From positions 1,364,001 through 1,428,000 of the forward strand of contig NZ_LIPG01000002.1 of the NCBI RefSeq assembly GCF_001905505.1: 64,000 nucleotides of DNA, given 5' to 3'. A program made the translations under genes and the position numbers. Position 1 is the stretch's first letter; each line of letters starts with the position of its first letter. Under the pieces are notes generated by a model. The model did no database searches and was not told the DNA's origin. It worked only from the letters and a program-made list of their open reading frames with translations. Shown here one piece after another: positions 1-7,958 of this stretch. This stretch comes from Streptomyces sp. CB02058. GTDB taxonomy: Bacteria; Actinomycetota; Actinomycetes; Streptomycetales; Streptomycetaceae.

Positions 1-1284
1 ACCAACTTCATGACCGCGCTCAGCCAGTGCGAGTCCGTCGACTACTGGGCCTGGGGCCGCGAGGTCGACCTCGTCACCAACGACCACTACCTGATCACCG
101 ACGGCCGCCGCACCCACGTCAACCTCGCGATGGCCGCCGACCTCACCCGCTCGGTCGCGGGCGGGGCGCCCTGGCTGCTGCTCGAACACTCCACCAGCGG
201 CGTCAACTGGCAGCCGCGCAACCCCGCCAAGCGCCCGGGCGAGATGGCCCGCAACAGCCTGGCCCATGTGGCCAGGGGTTCCGAGGGAGCGATGTTCTTC
301 CAGTGGCGGCAGTCGCGTCGCGGTGCCGAGAAGTTCCACTCCGCGATGGTCCCGCACGCCGGCACCGACTCCCGGATCTGGCGCGAGGTGAGCGCGCTCG
401 GCGCCGGTCTCGGCCTCCTCGAAGGCATCCGGGGCACCAGGACCGTCGCCGACGTGGCGATGCTCTGGGACTGGGAGTCCTGGTGGGCGCAGCGCCTGGA
501 GTGGCGCCCGAGCGAGGAGCACGACGCCCGCGAGCGCGCCGACACGTTCTACGCCTCGCTCTACGACCGCCACCTCACCGTCGACTTCGCCCACCCGGAC
601 GCCGACCTCTCCGGCTATCCGCTGGTCGTCGTCCCCGCGCTCTATCTCGCCACCGAGGCGAGCGGCCGCAACCTGCGCCGCTATGTCGAGAACGGCGGCA
701 CCCTCGTCGTCTCGTACTTCTCGGGCATCGTCGACACCGACGACGCCGTGCACCCCGGGGCCTACCCCGGCGCGCTCCGGGACGCGCTCGGGGTGACGGT
801 CGAGGAGTTCTCCCCCCTCGGCGAGGGCGGCACCGTCCGCCTGATCACCCCCGAGGGCGCACCCGAAGGCCCGGACCTGACCGGCGATCTCTGGTCGGAG
901 GCGGTGATCCCCCGCGGTGCGGAGACCGTCTGGTCGTACGCCGACGGCATCCCGGCGGGCCGCCCCGCCGTCACCCGCAACCGGCTCGGCGACGGCACCG
1001 CCTGGTACGTCTCCACCCGGCTCTCCGGCTCCGCCCTGGACGCCGTCCTGGACCGTGCCGCCGCGGACGCGGGCATCACGCCCCGCACCGACCTCCCGTA
1101 CGACGTCGAGGTCGTGCGCCGCACCGGGGAGACCGGCAGCTACCTGTTCGTGATCAACCACACCGACGCCGACGCAGGGGTGGCCCTGGACGCCCCCGGC
1201 ACCGAACTCCTCACCGGCGAGCCCGCCGTGGACAAGCTCGCCGTTCCGGCGGGGGCGGTCCGCGTCGTACGGCTCGACGGCTGA
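1..1284 (+). CDS. Beta-galactosidase, GH42 family (5'-truncated by window edge)
   Basis: The frame is open from base 1, so the start codon lies upstream; 427 C-terminal residues are visible, and GH42 enzymes usually have about 670-690. The likely nucleophile is the Glu at 184-186 in LLLEHSTSGVNW, the usual context in this family. After it come the end of the TIM barrel, the trimerisation domain (from about VADVAMLWDWESWW) and a small C-terminal beta domain. The enzyme would remove terminal galactose from galacto-oligosaccharides. No signal peptide can be judged. The secreted galactanase starts 45 bp downstream on the same strand, so the two probably form a unit in which galactan is cut outside and the oligosaccharides are finished by this enzyme. 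Confidence 0.93.
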   Translation, partial: TNFMTALSQCESVDYWAWGREVDLVTNDHYLITDGRRTHVNLAMAADLTRSVAGGAPWLLLEHSTSGVNWQPRNPAKRPGEMARNSLAHVARGSEGAMFFQWRQSRRGAEKFHSAMVPHAGTDSRIWREVSALGAGLGLLEGIRGTRTVADVAMLWDWESWWAQRLEWRPSEEHDARERADTFYASLYDRHLTVDFAHPDADLSGYPLVVVPALYLATEASGRNLRRYVENGGTLVVSYFSGIVDTDDAVHPGAYPGALRDALGVTVEEFSPLGEGGTVRLITPEGAPEGPDLTGDLWSEAVIPRGAETVWSYADGIPAGRPAVTRNRLGDGTAWYVSTRLSGSALDAVLDRAAADAGITPRTDLPYDVEVVRRTGETGSYLFVINHTDADAGVALDAPGTELLTGEPAVDKLAVPAGAVRVVRLDG

Positions 1285-1329
1285 GGCGCCCGCACGTTCA
1301 CCCGCACAACTGTCGAAGGGACATCGACG

Positions 1330-2889
1330 ATGTACGGAACGACGCACACCCGCGCGAAGGCGGCCGGGGCGGTGGCCGCGCTCGCCGGCCTCGTGTTCGC
1401 CGCGCTCCCCGCCCAGGCCGCACACGCGGCCACCGCCCCCGTCAACACCGGCTTCGAGTCCGGCGCGACCGGCTGGTCGACGTACTCGGCCGGGGGGCAG
1501 AACGCCGCCTCCTTCACCGAGGCGGGGGGCCACGGGGGCAGCACCCGGCTCAGCCACTGGTCGGCCTCGGCGTACAAGGTCGAGACCTACCAGTACCTGA
1601 GCGGCCTCACCGACGGCACGTACACCCTCAGCGCCTGGGTGCGCTCGGGCGGCGGCCAGAACTCCGCCTACATAGCCCTGCGCAACTGCGGCAGCGCCGA
1701 GCAGCGCACCGATCTGCCGCCGACCGCGAACGGCGCCTGGATCCGGCTCGTCACCTCCGTCAAGGTGACCGGCGGGGCCTGCACCATCAGCCTCAACTCC
1801 GACGCGCACGCGGGGGAGTGGGCCAACTTCGACGACATTACCTTCACCGCGGGGAGCACCGGCCTGACCGTCAAGGGCGGTGACCTCTCCACCCTCCCGA
1901 AGAACGAGGCGTACGGCGCGACGTACAGCAACGCGAGCGGCACCGCCGGGGACGCGATGAGCATCCTCAAGAGCTCCGGGATGAACTACGTACGCCTCAA
2001 GGTGTGGGTGAACCCGGCCGACGGCTACAACAACAAGGCCCGCGTCCTCGCCATGGCCAAGCGCGCCAAGGCGCTGGGGATGAAGATCCTCATCGACTTC
2101 CACTACTCCGACGCCTGGGCCGACCCGGGCAAGCAGAACAAGCCCGCCGCCTGGGCCGGACACGGCTACAGCCAGCTGCGCACCGACGTCTACAACCACA
2201 CCTACGACGTGCTGAACGCGCTCAAGGCCCAGGGCACCACGGCCGACATGGTGCAGATCGGCAACGAGATCAACGGCGGGATGCTCTGGCCGGAGGGCTC
2301 GACCAGCAACTGGTCCCAGCTGGCGGGCCTGATCACCTCCGGAGCGAACGCCGCGAAGGCCGTCTCCTCCAGCACGAAGGTGGCGCTGCACCTCGCCGAG
2401 GGCGGCGACAACGCGGGCACCCGCTGGTGGTTCGACAACGCCGTGGCCCAGGGCATCTCCTTCGACGTCATCGCCCTCTCCTACTACGGCTACTGGCACG
2501 GCTCGCTGTCCGAGCTCCAGACCAACCTCGACGACGCCGCCTCCCGCTACGGCAAGCCGGTGATGGTCGCCGAGACCGCCTACGCCCACACGCTCGCGAA
2601 CGACGACGGACTGGAGAACAACGTCGCCACCACGAGCCAGCTGGTCGCCGGTTACCCGGCCACCCCGGCCGGCCAGGCGGCGAACCTCCGCGACGTCATG
2701 AACGTCGTCGAGGCCGTCCCGGGCGGCCGGGGCCTCGGCGCCGTCTACTGGGAGCCCTCCTGGACGGCGGTGACCGGCAGCGGCTGGGACCCCGCCGACC
2801 CGTCGTCGGGCAACGCCTGGGAGAACCAGGCGGTGTTCGACTACAACGGCAAGCTGCTCCCCGCGGCCACCTGGTTCTCGCACAGGTGA
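1330..2889 (+). CDS. Secreted arabinogalactan endo-beta-1,4-galactanase (GH53)
   Basis: 519 residues. An N-terminal signal peptide (about 1-33, ending AQAAHA) shows export. Residues about 36-175 form a carbohydrate-binding-like beta-sandwich, and 180-515 form the GH53 barrel. The expected acid/base Glu313 is in QIGNEINGG and the nucleophile Glu415 in VMVAETAY. The protein cuts beta-1,4-galactan, such as pectic side chains, outside the cell. An AAGGGACATCGACG stretch before the ATG supplies a Shine-Dalgarno sequence. It follows the GH42 gene on the same strand. Only 3 bp separate its stop from that of the convergent gene, leaving no room for a conventional terminator between them. Confidence 0.94.
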   Translation: MYGTTHTRAKAAGAVAALAGLVFAALPAQAAHAATAPVNTGFESGATGWSTYSAGGQNAASFTEAGGHGGSTRLSHWSASAYKVETYQYLSGLTDGTYTLSAWVRSGGGQNSAYIALRNCGSAEQRTDLPPTANGAWIRLVTSVKVTGGACTISLNSDAHAGEWANFDDITFTAGSTGLTVKGGDLSTLPKNEAYGATYSNASGTAGDAMSILKSSGMNYVRLKVWVNPADGYNNKARVLAMAKRAKALGMKILIDFHYSDAWADPGKQNKPAAWAGHGYSQLRTDVYNHTYDVLNALKAQGTTADMVQIGNEINGGMLWPEGSTSNWSQLAGLITSGANAAKAVSSSTKVALHLAEGGDNAGTRWWFDNAVAQGISFDVIALSYYGYWHGSLSELQTNLDDAASRYGKPVMVAETAYAHTLANDDGLENNVATTSQLVAGYPATPAGQAANLRDVMNVVEAVPGGRGLGAVYWEPSWTAVTGSGWDPADPSSGNAWENQAVFDYNGKLLPAATWFSHR

Positions 2890-2892
2890 CCG

Positions 2893-3900
2893 CTACAGGG
2901 GCGCGCCGTGCCACCTCCACGAGGTGACACGGTCGCGCCCCGGCAGATCGGCCCGGCCGGTGGACCAGAGCAGCACGGTCCACCGGTCCTCGTCGTCCGG
3001 GGCGCCGGGGAAGAGCCGCGCCAGCACCCGCTCGCAGAGGTCCCGGGGCGGGGTCCAGGAGAGCGACAGCCCCGAGGCCACGTCGTGGGTGTGCACCAGG
3101 GTCTCCACGACGCCCATCGCGGCGAAGCCCTCCGGGTCGGAGAGCCCGAACACATGGTGGGAGCGGACGTCCGACGGGGTCGTACGCACCATCGCCGTCA
3201 GGAGGGCCCCGCTCGCCTCCAGGGTCTGGAGCAGCCCGGGGACGCCCGCCTCCGGGTCCGCGAAGACCGAGTTCCCGGGGCCGCCCTCACGGTCGGGCGC
3301 GTACCGGAACGGCACCACGCCGTCCTGCGGCGGCCTGCGCGGGCCGAGCTGGACGGCGTACGCGAAGAGGTCGTCGCTCAGGTGCTCCACCGTCTCCCAG
3401 CAGTCCCACTCCAGGGAGCCCGCCGGGATGTGCCAGTCGTCCGCCGGGGACGTCGCGAGGGTGTCGACCGCGAGCCGGACCGCCAGCGTGACGTCGTCGG
3501 CGGTGACGGGCAGCCGGGAACCGGTCAGCGCGGCGCGTTCGCGCGCACCGCACTCCACGCAGAACTCGTTGCCCTCGGGGTCGGCCAGCGTCATCCAGCC
3601 CCTGCCGTTCGGCCTGCGGTGGTCCGCCACCGGCGTGGCCCCCAGCGCGAGCAGCCGCTCGACCTCCTCGTCGCGGGTGCGTTCCTCGGGGCGCAGGTCG
3701 AGGTGTATCCGGTTCTTGACGCTCTTGGATTCGGGCACCGTGACGAAGAGCAGCGTGCCCCGGGGCGACTCGACGAGGGCCTCGGGGTCGCCGGGCGCGT
3801 CGTCGTCCGAGACGGGCGAGCCGAGCACCTCGGCCCAGAAGAGGGCCAGTCCGTAGGCGTCGGCGCAGTCGACGGTGATGTGCTGTACGAACGAAGTCAT
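2893..3900 (-). CDS. VOC-domain protein fused to a DinB/MDMPI-like domain
   Basis: 335 residues with the start at MTSFVQHITVDC. Residues 1-115 form a glyoxalase/VOC fold (HITVDCADAYGLALFWAEVLG and a C-terminal metal-site-like segment near DPEGNEFCVE). Residues about 125-335 resemble the mycothiol-dependent maleylpyruvate isomerase/DinB-like group (WDCWETVEHLSDDLFAYAVQLG, VETLVHTHDVASGL). Proteins of this second type often bind a metal through three His residues and use mycothiol or a related thiol. The substrate is unknown. It lies tail to tail with the galactanase gene and upstream of tetR on the same strand. A detoxification role fits the domains but is inference. Confidence 0.8.
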   Translation of the reverse strand: MTSFVQHITVDCADAYGLALFWAEVLGSPVSDDDAPGDPEALVESPRGTLLFVTVPESKSVKNRIHLDLRPEERTRDEEVERLLALGATPVADHRRPNGRGWMTLADPEGNEFCVECGARERAALTGSRLPVTADDVTLAVRLAVDTLATSPADDWHIPAGSLEWDCWETVEHLSDDLFAYAVQLGPRRPPQDGVVPFRYAPDREGGPGNSVFADPEAGVPGLLQTLEASGALLTAMVRTTPSDVRSHHVFGLSDPEGFAAMGVVETLVHTHDVASGLSLSWTPPRDLCERVLARLFPGAPDDEDRWTVLLWSTGRADLPGRDRVTSWRWHGAPL

Positions 3901-3943
3901 GGGCGTCACTGTCGCCGCTGACCGGGTTTCAGGTCCAGCGGTT

Positions 3944-4525
3944 TCAGGTCCCGTGCCGGGCCGGGACGGCGGCCCGGACCAGGGCGCGTGCCAGAGCGGT
4001 GCTCTCCGGGAGGGTGTCCACCGGGAGCGGCTGCGTGGCGAGGGCGCCCTCGTGCAGCACGAGGAGCTGTGCGGCGAGGGCGGCGGGGTGCGCACAGCCC
4101 GCCGCGGCGGCGCGTTCCCCGAACAGGCCCAGCAGCCACAGCTTCTGGGCCGCGGCGATCACGTGCGCGGGATGCGCGGGGTCCGGGAGCTCGGCCAGGG
4201 CGTTGATGAACGCGCATCCGCGGGTGTTGGTGACGCTCCAGGTCCGCAGCGCGTCGAAGGGCGCGGTGACCGCGTCGACCGGGCTGTCGCAGGCGTCGAC
4301 GGCGGCGCGGACCAGCGACCGCCAGCGCCGGTCGCGCTCCTCGAGGTAGGCCGCCACGAGGTGGTCCTTGGAGCCGAACCGGTTGTAGAGGGTCCGCTTC
4401 GTCACCCCCGAGTGCTCGGCGATCAGATCCACCCCGACCGCCGTGATCCCACGGCTGTAGAACAGCTCTTCGGCAGCCGCGACGATGCGCCGGGCGGCCG
4501 GAGTCATGGGCGGTGTCCGCTGCAT
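3944..4525 (-). CDS. TetR family transcriptional regulator
   Basis: 193 residues from the ATG at 4525; a GTG at 4540 is an alternative. The ATG is preferred because GAAGAGG sits about 6 nt before it. The N-terminal HTH is typical of TetR (VGVDLIAEHSGVTKRTLYNRFGSKDHLVAAYL, about residues 28-58). The C-terminal ligand domain is of the TetR_C type with a Cys-containing core (NTRGCAFINALAEL). It is divergent from the oxidoreductase gene at 4599, and the 73-bp gap holds paired repeats described separately. The usual reading is a repressor of itself and of the divergent enzyme gene, with an unknown small-molecule inducer. Confidence 0.9.
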   Translation of the reverse strand: MQRTPPMTPAARRIVAAAEELFYSRGITAVGVDLIAEHSGVTKRTLYNRFGSKDHLVAAYLEERDRRWRSLVRAAVDACDSPVDAVTAPFDALRTWSVTNTRGCAFINALAELPDPAHPAHVIAAAQKLWLLGLFGERAAAAGCAHPAALAAQLLVLHEGALATQPLPVDTLPESTALARALVRAAVPARHGT

Positions 4526-4538
4526 GGCGCGCCTCTTC

Positions 4539-4583
4539 ACCGATCGGTGTACCGTGGGACATGTTTACAGATCAGTATACCTG
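4539..4583. promoter_or_regulatory. Candidate TetR operator between divergent genes
   Basis: The gap between tetR and the oxidoreductase gene contains the palindrome ACCGATCGGT (4539-4548). It also contains two copies of a 12-bp motif, GATCGGTGTACC (4542-4553) and GATCAGTATACC (4570-4581), which match at 10 of 12 positions and start 28 bp apart. This placement suits cooperative binding by a TetR dimer that controls both genes. The site is inferred from the pattern only. Confidence 0.5.
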
Positions 4584-4598
4584 TGAGGAGGCCGAGTG

Positions 4599-5648
4599 AT
4601 GGATACCCCCGAGACCATGCGCGCCGTGCGGATCGCAGGGCACGGAGGGCCGGAGGTCCTGGAGCCGGCACACGTGGCGGTGCCCGTCCCGCAGGCGGGA
4701 GAGGTGCTGGTCAGGGTCGCCGCGGTGGCGCTGAACAACACCGACCTGTGGACCCGGGAGGGCGCCTACGGCCGCCCCGGTGACCCCGAGGCGCTCTCGG
4801 GCTGGCGAGGCCCGATCGCCTTCCCGCGCATCCAGGGCGCGGACGTCGCGGGCCGCGTCGTGGCCGTCGGCGCCGACGTGGACGGGGGCCTCGCCGGCCG
4901 CCGGGTGGTCGTCGACCCGGCGATCTACGACACCGAGGGCCCGGACGCGAACCCGGTGGGCCTGATGGGGAGCGAACGCGACGGCGGCTACGCCGAGTAC
5001 GTGACCGCGCCTGCGGCGCGGGTGCACGACGTGACGGACTCCCCGCTCACGGACGACCAGCTGGCGACACTGCCGACCGCCTACGGCACGGCGCTGGGCA
5101 TGATCGAGCGGGGCCGGCTGCGGGAGGGGGAGACCGCCCTGGTCTCCGGGGCGTCCGGCGGCGTCGGCATCGCGCTGATCCAGATCGCCCGCGCGCGAGG
5201 AGCACGCGTGCTCGCCATCAGCAGCGGATCCAAGACCGACGCGGTGCGCGAGGCGGGCGCGCACGAGGTCCTCGACCGTGCGCGGGACCTCGCCGGGCAG
5301 CTCCGCGCCGCCGCCCCGGACGGCATCGACGTCGCTCTCGACGTCGTCGCCGGGGAGTTGGTGGGCGACGGGCTGCCCCTGCTGCGCGAAGGCGGCCGGT
5401 GGGTCGTCGCCGGCGCGCTCGGCGGATACGACGTGGCGTTCGACGTGCGCCGTCTCTACCTGCACAACGCCCAGGTGATCGGCTCGGCGATGCACACGCC
5501 GACGCACTTCGCCCAGCTCATGGACCTGGCACGCCGAGGGGAGATCCAGCCCGTCGTCGCGGCGGCGTTCCCGCTGGACCGGGCCGCCGAGGCGCAGGAG
5601 GAGCTGGCCCGCAGGGCGCATGTGGGAAAGATCGTCCTGCACCCCTAG
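4599..5648 (+). CDS. Zinc-binding-type alcohol dehydrogenase / quinone oxidoreductase (MDR superfamily)
   Basis: 349 residues. The ATG at 4599 is preferred over the GTG at 4596 because GAGGAGG at 4585-4591 is 7 nt away. The N-terminal GroES-like domain (about 1-130) is followed by a Rossmann domain with the nucleotide loop SGASGGVGIALIQIARARG. The catalytic zinc Cys/His set of true alcohol dehydrogenases is not evident, so an NAD(P)H-dependent quinone or enone reductase is more likely. It is divergent from tetR, which probably represses it. The substrate is unknown. Confidence 0.87.
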   Translation: MDTPETMRAVRIAGHGGPEVLEPAHVAVPVPQAGEVLVRVAAVALNNTDLWTREGAYGRPGDPEALSGWRGPIAFPRIQGADVAGRVVAVGADVDGGLAGRRVVVDPAIYDTEGPDANPVGLMGSERDGGYAEYVTAPAARVHDVTDSPLTDDQLATLPTAYGTALGMIERGRLREGETALVSGASGGVGIALIQIARARGARVLAISSGSKTDAVREAGAHEVLDRARDLAGQLRAAAPDGIDVALDVVAGELVGDGLPLLREGGRWVVAGALGGYDVAFDVRRLYLHNAQVIGSAMHTPTHFAQLMDLARRGEIQPVVAAAFPLDRAAEAQEELARRAHVGKIVLHP

Positions 5649-5665
5649 GGCCGGATCAGGCCGGA

Positions 5666-5695
5666 CCGCCCCGCGGCGCCGGGGTCGCGGGGCGG
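5666..5695. terminator. Hairpin between convergent genes
   Basis: Perfect 10-bp arms CCGCCCCGCG (5666-5675) and CGCGGGGCGG (5686-5695) around a 10-nt loop. It lies in the 60-bp gap between the oxidoreductase and lipoprotein stops and could serve both strands. There is no U-tract, which is common for Streptomyces terminators. Confidence 0.7.
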
Positions 5696-5708
5696 GGTGG
5701 CGGTGTGG

Positions 5709-6404
5709 TCAGCGGCCCGTGACGCCGGCCGTGTCCAGCACCTCGGCCGACGCGGGCGGCCGGATGTCCAGCGGCTCGTCGAAATCGCTGAACGACGTGG
5801 TGGTGACCTGCTTCCCGCTCCTGTACACGGCCTTCAGCAGATACGGCTCGCCCTCGGTGGCCACGTAGAACGTGTACGCCCCGCCCTTGTCCGCCGGGTC
5901 CGTCACCTTCAGCCCGAGCGCCTCCCGCCCTCCGACGCGCGTGGTCCCGCCCTTCGTCGCCGTACCGAAGGACTCGAACGGCCGGGTGCACTGGGACAGC
6001 CCGTCGCCCGGCTCCGACCTGGAGACGGGCACCTTGGCCCAGACGCCCGGCTCGGCGCCGAGATCCTTGCCGCTCCAGGTCTCGAGGTACTTCTTGTCCG
6101 GGCGGACATAGTCCGTCCCGCCGATCCGTATCTGTTCCAGGGTGCCGCTCCGGGAGAAGGTGTTGCTCACCCGGCACGTGCTCTTCAGATCGGTCGTCAT
6201 CCGCCATGTCACCGTGTCGTCACCGACCTTGTTGGTGATCCCGATGGTCACGGAACTGAGTTCGCCCATCCTGGCGTTGGCCTCGTCGAGCAGATCCGAC
6301 GCCGACTTCGTCACGGTGCCGTCCTCACCGGCGCACCCGACGAGCGCGGCCCCGGCCAGCAGACACATCAGTGTCACCGCCGTGGTCCTGTGTGTTGTCC
6401 GCAT
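5709..6404 (-). CDS. Putative lipoprotein, LppX/LolA-like fold
   Basis: 231 residues from the ATG at 6404, which has GGAGAGG upstream. The N-terminus MRTTHRTTAVTLMCLLAGAALVGC is a lipoprotein signal peptide with lipobox LVGC; the Cys would be lipidated and the mature protein tethered outside the membrane. The body (SASDLLDEANARMGELSSVTI, WRMTTDLKSTCRVSNTF, GGTDYVRPDKKYLETW, EGEPYLLKAVYRSG) has the alternating beta pattern of LppX/LprG/LolA-like proteins, which hold hydrophobic ligands in a half barrel. No ligand can be named. The gene stands alone, about 195 bp downstream of the ect operon terminus. Confidence 0.8.
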   Translation of the reverse strand: MRTTHRTTAVTLMCLLAGAALVGCAGEDGTVTKSASDLLDEANARMGELSSVTIGITNKVGDDTVTWRMTTDLKSTCRVSNTFSRSGTLEQIRIGGTDYVRPDKKYLETWSGKDLGAEPGVWAKVPVSRSEPGDGLSQCTRPFESFGTATKGGTTRVGGREALGLKVTDPADKGGAYTFYVATEGEPYLLKAVYRSGKQVTTTSFSDFDEPLDIRPPASAEVLDTAGVTGR

Positions 6405-6547
6405 CGGTCCCCACCTCTCCGCCGCAGGCGCGATCACGGCCTGACCGGCAGGGGGAGCCTAACAACGGCGCGGAGCCCCTCCACGCGGAGCCCGCTGGGC
6501 GCGATGCCGTGCGCCCGGACCGGGCGCACCGGTCCGGGCGGGGACGC

Positions 6548-6584
6548 GGAAGGGGCGGGACGCCTGACGCGTCCCGCCCCTTCC
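6548..6584 (-). terminator. Terminator of the ectABCD operon
   Basis: A 16-bp perfect stem, GGAAGGGGCGGGACGC (6548-6563) against its complement at 6569-6584, with a 5-nt loop. It begins 16 bp past the ectD stop. It is the strongest hairpin near the operon end and has no U-tract. Confidence 0.82.
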
Positions 6585-6599
6585 TGCCGTCGGGTGCTC

Positions 6600-7493
6600 C
6601 TACTTCACCGGGGTGAAGTCGCGGGCGCCGATGAACTCGGGCCTGCGGATCGGAGCCGCGAACGGCTCCTGCGCGGTGTTCTCCACGCTGTTGAACACGA
6701 TGAACACGTTGCTGCGGGCGTACGGGGTGATGTTGTCCCCCGAGCCGTGCATCGCGTTGCAGTCGAACCAGGTCGCCGAACCGGCCGCACCCGTGAAGAG
6801 CTTGATGCCGTGCCGGTCGGCCATCTTCGTCAGCGCCTCGTCGGACGGGGTGCCGGCGTCCTGCATCTGCAGGGACTTCTTGTAGTTGTCCTTCGGCGTC
6901 TCGCCCGCGCAGCCGAGGAACGTCTTGTGCGAGCCGGGCATGATCATCAGCCCGCCGTTGGTGTCGAAGTTCTCGGTCAGCGCGATCGAGACGGACACGG
7001 TCCGCATGTTCGGCAGACCGTCCTCGGCGTGCCAGGTCTCGAAGTCCGAGTGCCAGTAGAAGCCCGAGGCGCCGAAGCCGGGCTTCACATTGATCCGGGA
7101 CTGGTGGACGTAGACGTCCGAGCCGAGGATCTGGCGGGCCCGGCCCACCACCCGCTCGTCGCTGACCAGCTTCGCGAAGACCTCGCTGATCCTGTGGACC
7201 TCGAAGACGGACCGCACGCTCTGGGACTGGGGCTCGATGATGGAGCGCTCGTCGGCACGGACGCCGGGATCGGCGACCAGCCGGTCCAGCTCCGCCCGGT
7301 AGACGGCCACCTCGTCCGGCGTGACGAGCTGGTCGACGGTGAGGAAGCCGTTCTCCTCGAAGCTCTGGAGATCCTTGACGGTCACCGGCCCGGGCGCGCC
7401 CGGCGCGGACCAGATGACCGGGTCCTGGCGGGGAGTGGTCATCTCGGCGGCGCCGCGCGAGGGGTACAGGTCGGCGCGTACTTCGGTGGTCAT
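6600..7493 (-). CDS. ectD: Ectoine hydroxylase
   Basis: 297 residues, a usual length for EctD. This Fe(II)/2-oxoglutarate dioxygenase converts ectoine to 5-hydroxyectoine. The iron ligands are visible as His148 and Asp150 in FYWHSDFETWH and His249 in FDCNAMHGSGDN. The family signature around 139-155 is intact, and the 2-oxoglutarate-binding Arg is probably in PYARSNVF. It is the last gene of ectABCD, 3 bp after ectC, so it is likely co-translated with it. A strong hairpin follows. The start MTTEVRADLYPS is the first Met; an internal Met at residue 18 is less likely. Confidence 0.97.
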   Translation of the reverse strand: MTTEVRADLYPSRGAAEMTTPRQDPVIWSAPGAPGPVTVKDLQSFEENGFLTVDQLVTPDEVAVYRAELDRLVADPGVRADERSIIEPQSQSVRSVFEVHRISEVFAKLVSDERVVGRARQILGSDVYVHQSRINVKPGFGASGFYWHSDFETWHAEDGLPNMRTVSVSIALTENFDTNGGLMIMPGSHKTFLGCAGETPKDNYKKSLQMQDAGTPSDEALTKMADRHGIKLFTGAAGSATWFDCNAMHGSGDNITPYARSNVFIVFNSVENTAQEPFAAPIRRPEFIGARDFTPVK

Positions 7494-7496
7494 GGT

Positions 7497-7895
7497 TCAG
7501 CCCTCCTCTGTCAGCAGCGGGTAGACACCGTTCTCGTCATGGTCCTCCCGTCCGGTGACGGGGGGATTGAAGACGCACACGCAGCGGAAGTCGGTCTTCG
7601 GCCGCAGCGTGTGGTGCTCATGTCCGTTCAGCAGGTACATCGTCCCGGGGGAGATCCAGTGCTTCTCGCCGGTCTCGTCGTTGGTGAGCTCGGCCTCGCC
7701 CTCGGTGCACAGAACGGCCTCGATGTGGTTCGCGTACCACATCGACGTCTCCGTGCCCGCGTACAGCACGGTCTCGTGGAGCGAGAAGCCCACCTTCTCC
7801 TTGGCGAGCACGATGCGCTTGCTCTCCCAGGTACCTGAAGCGGACCTGATGTGCCGGTCGGTGTTCTCGATGTCACTGAAAGATCGGACGATCAC
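7497..7895 (-). CDS. ectC: L-ectoine synthase
   Basis: 132 residues, the standard size. This cupin enzyme closes N-gamma-acetyl-diaminobutyrate into ectoine with loss of water. By spacing with characterised EctC proteins, the metal ligands are Glu59 (ANHIEAVLC), Tyr87 (GTMYLLNG) and His95 (GHEHHTL). The N-terminus [16 protein letters not shown] is typical. It lies between ectB (63 bp upstream) and ectD (3 bp downstream) in one minus-strand operon. The protein acts in the cytoplasm. Confidence 0.98.
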   Translation of the reverse strand: MIVRSFSDIENTDRHIRSASGTWESKRIVLAKEKVGFSLHETVLYAGTETSMWYANHIEAVLCTEGEAELTNDETGEKHWISPGTMYLLNGHEHHTLRPKTDFRCVCVFNPPVTGREDHDENGVYPLLTEEG

Positions 7896-7958
7896 GGTGG
7901 GATGGTGCCTTTCTCTTCTGTCCTGCTCAGTGGTGCCTGGTCCGGGGCGCTGCCCCGG

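Noticed and set aside
1290..1329. GTTCACCC upstream of the galactanase considered as a PHO box
   Set aside because: Only one unit; the adjacent 11 bp do not repeat it.
27..1883. Plus-strand Arg-rich frame across the GH42/GH53 genes
   Set aside because: Typical high-GC antisense or off-frame artefact with no domain; both overlapped genes are clear.
5697..7838. 713-codon plus-strand frame across the lipoprotein, ectD and ectC
   Set aside because: Overlaps three well-recognised minus-strand genes and has artefact composition.
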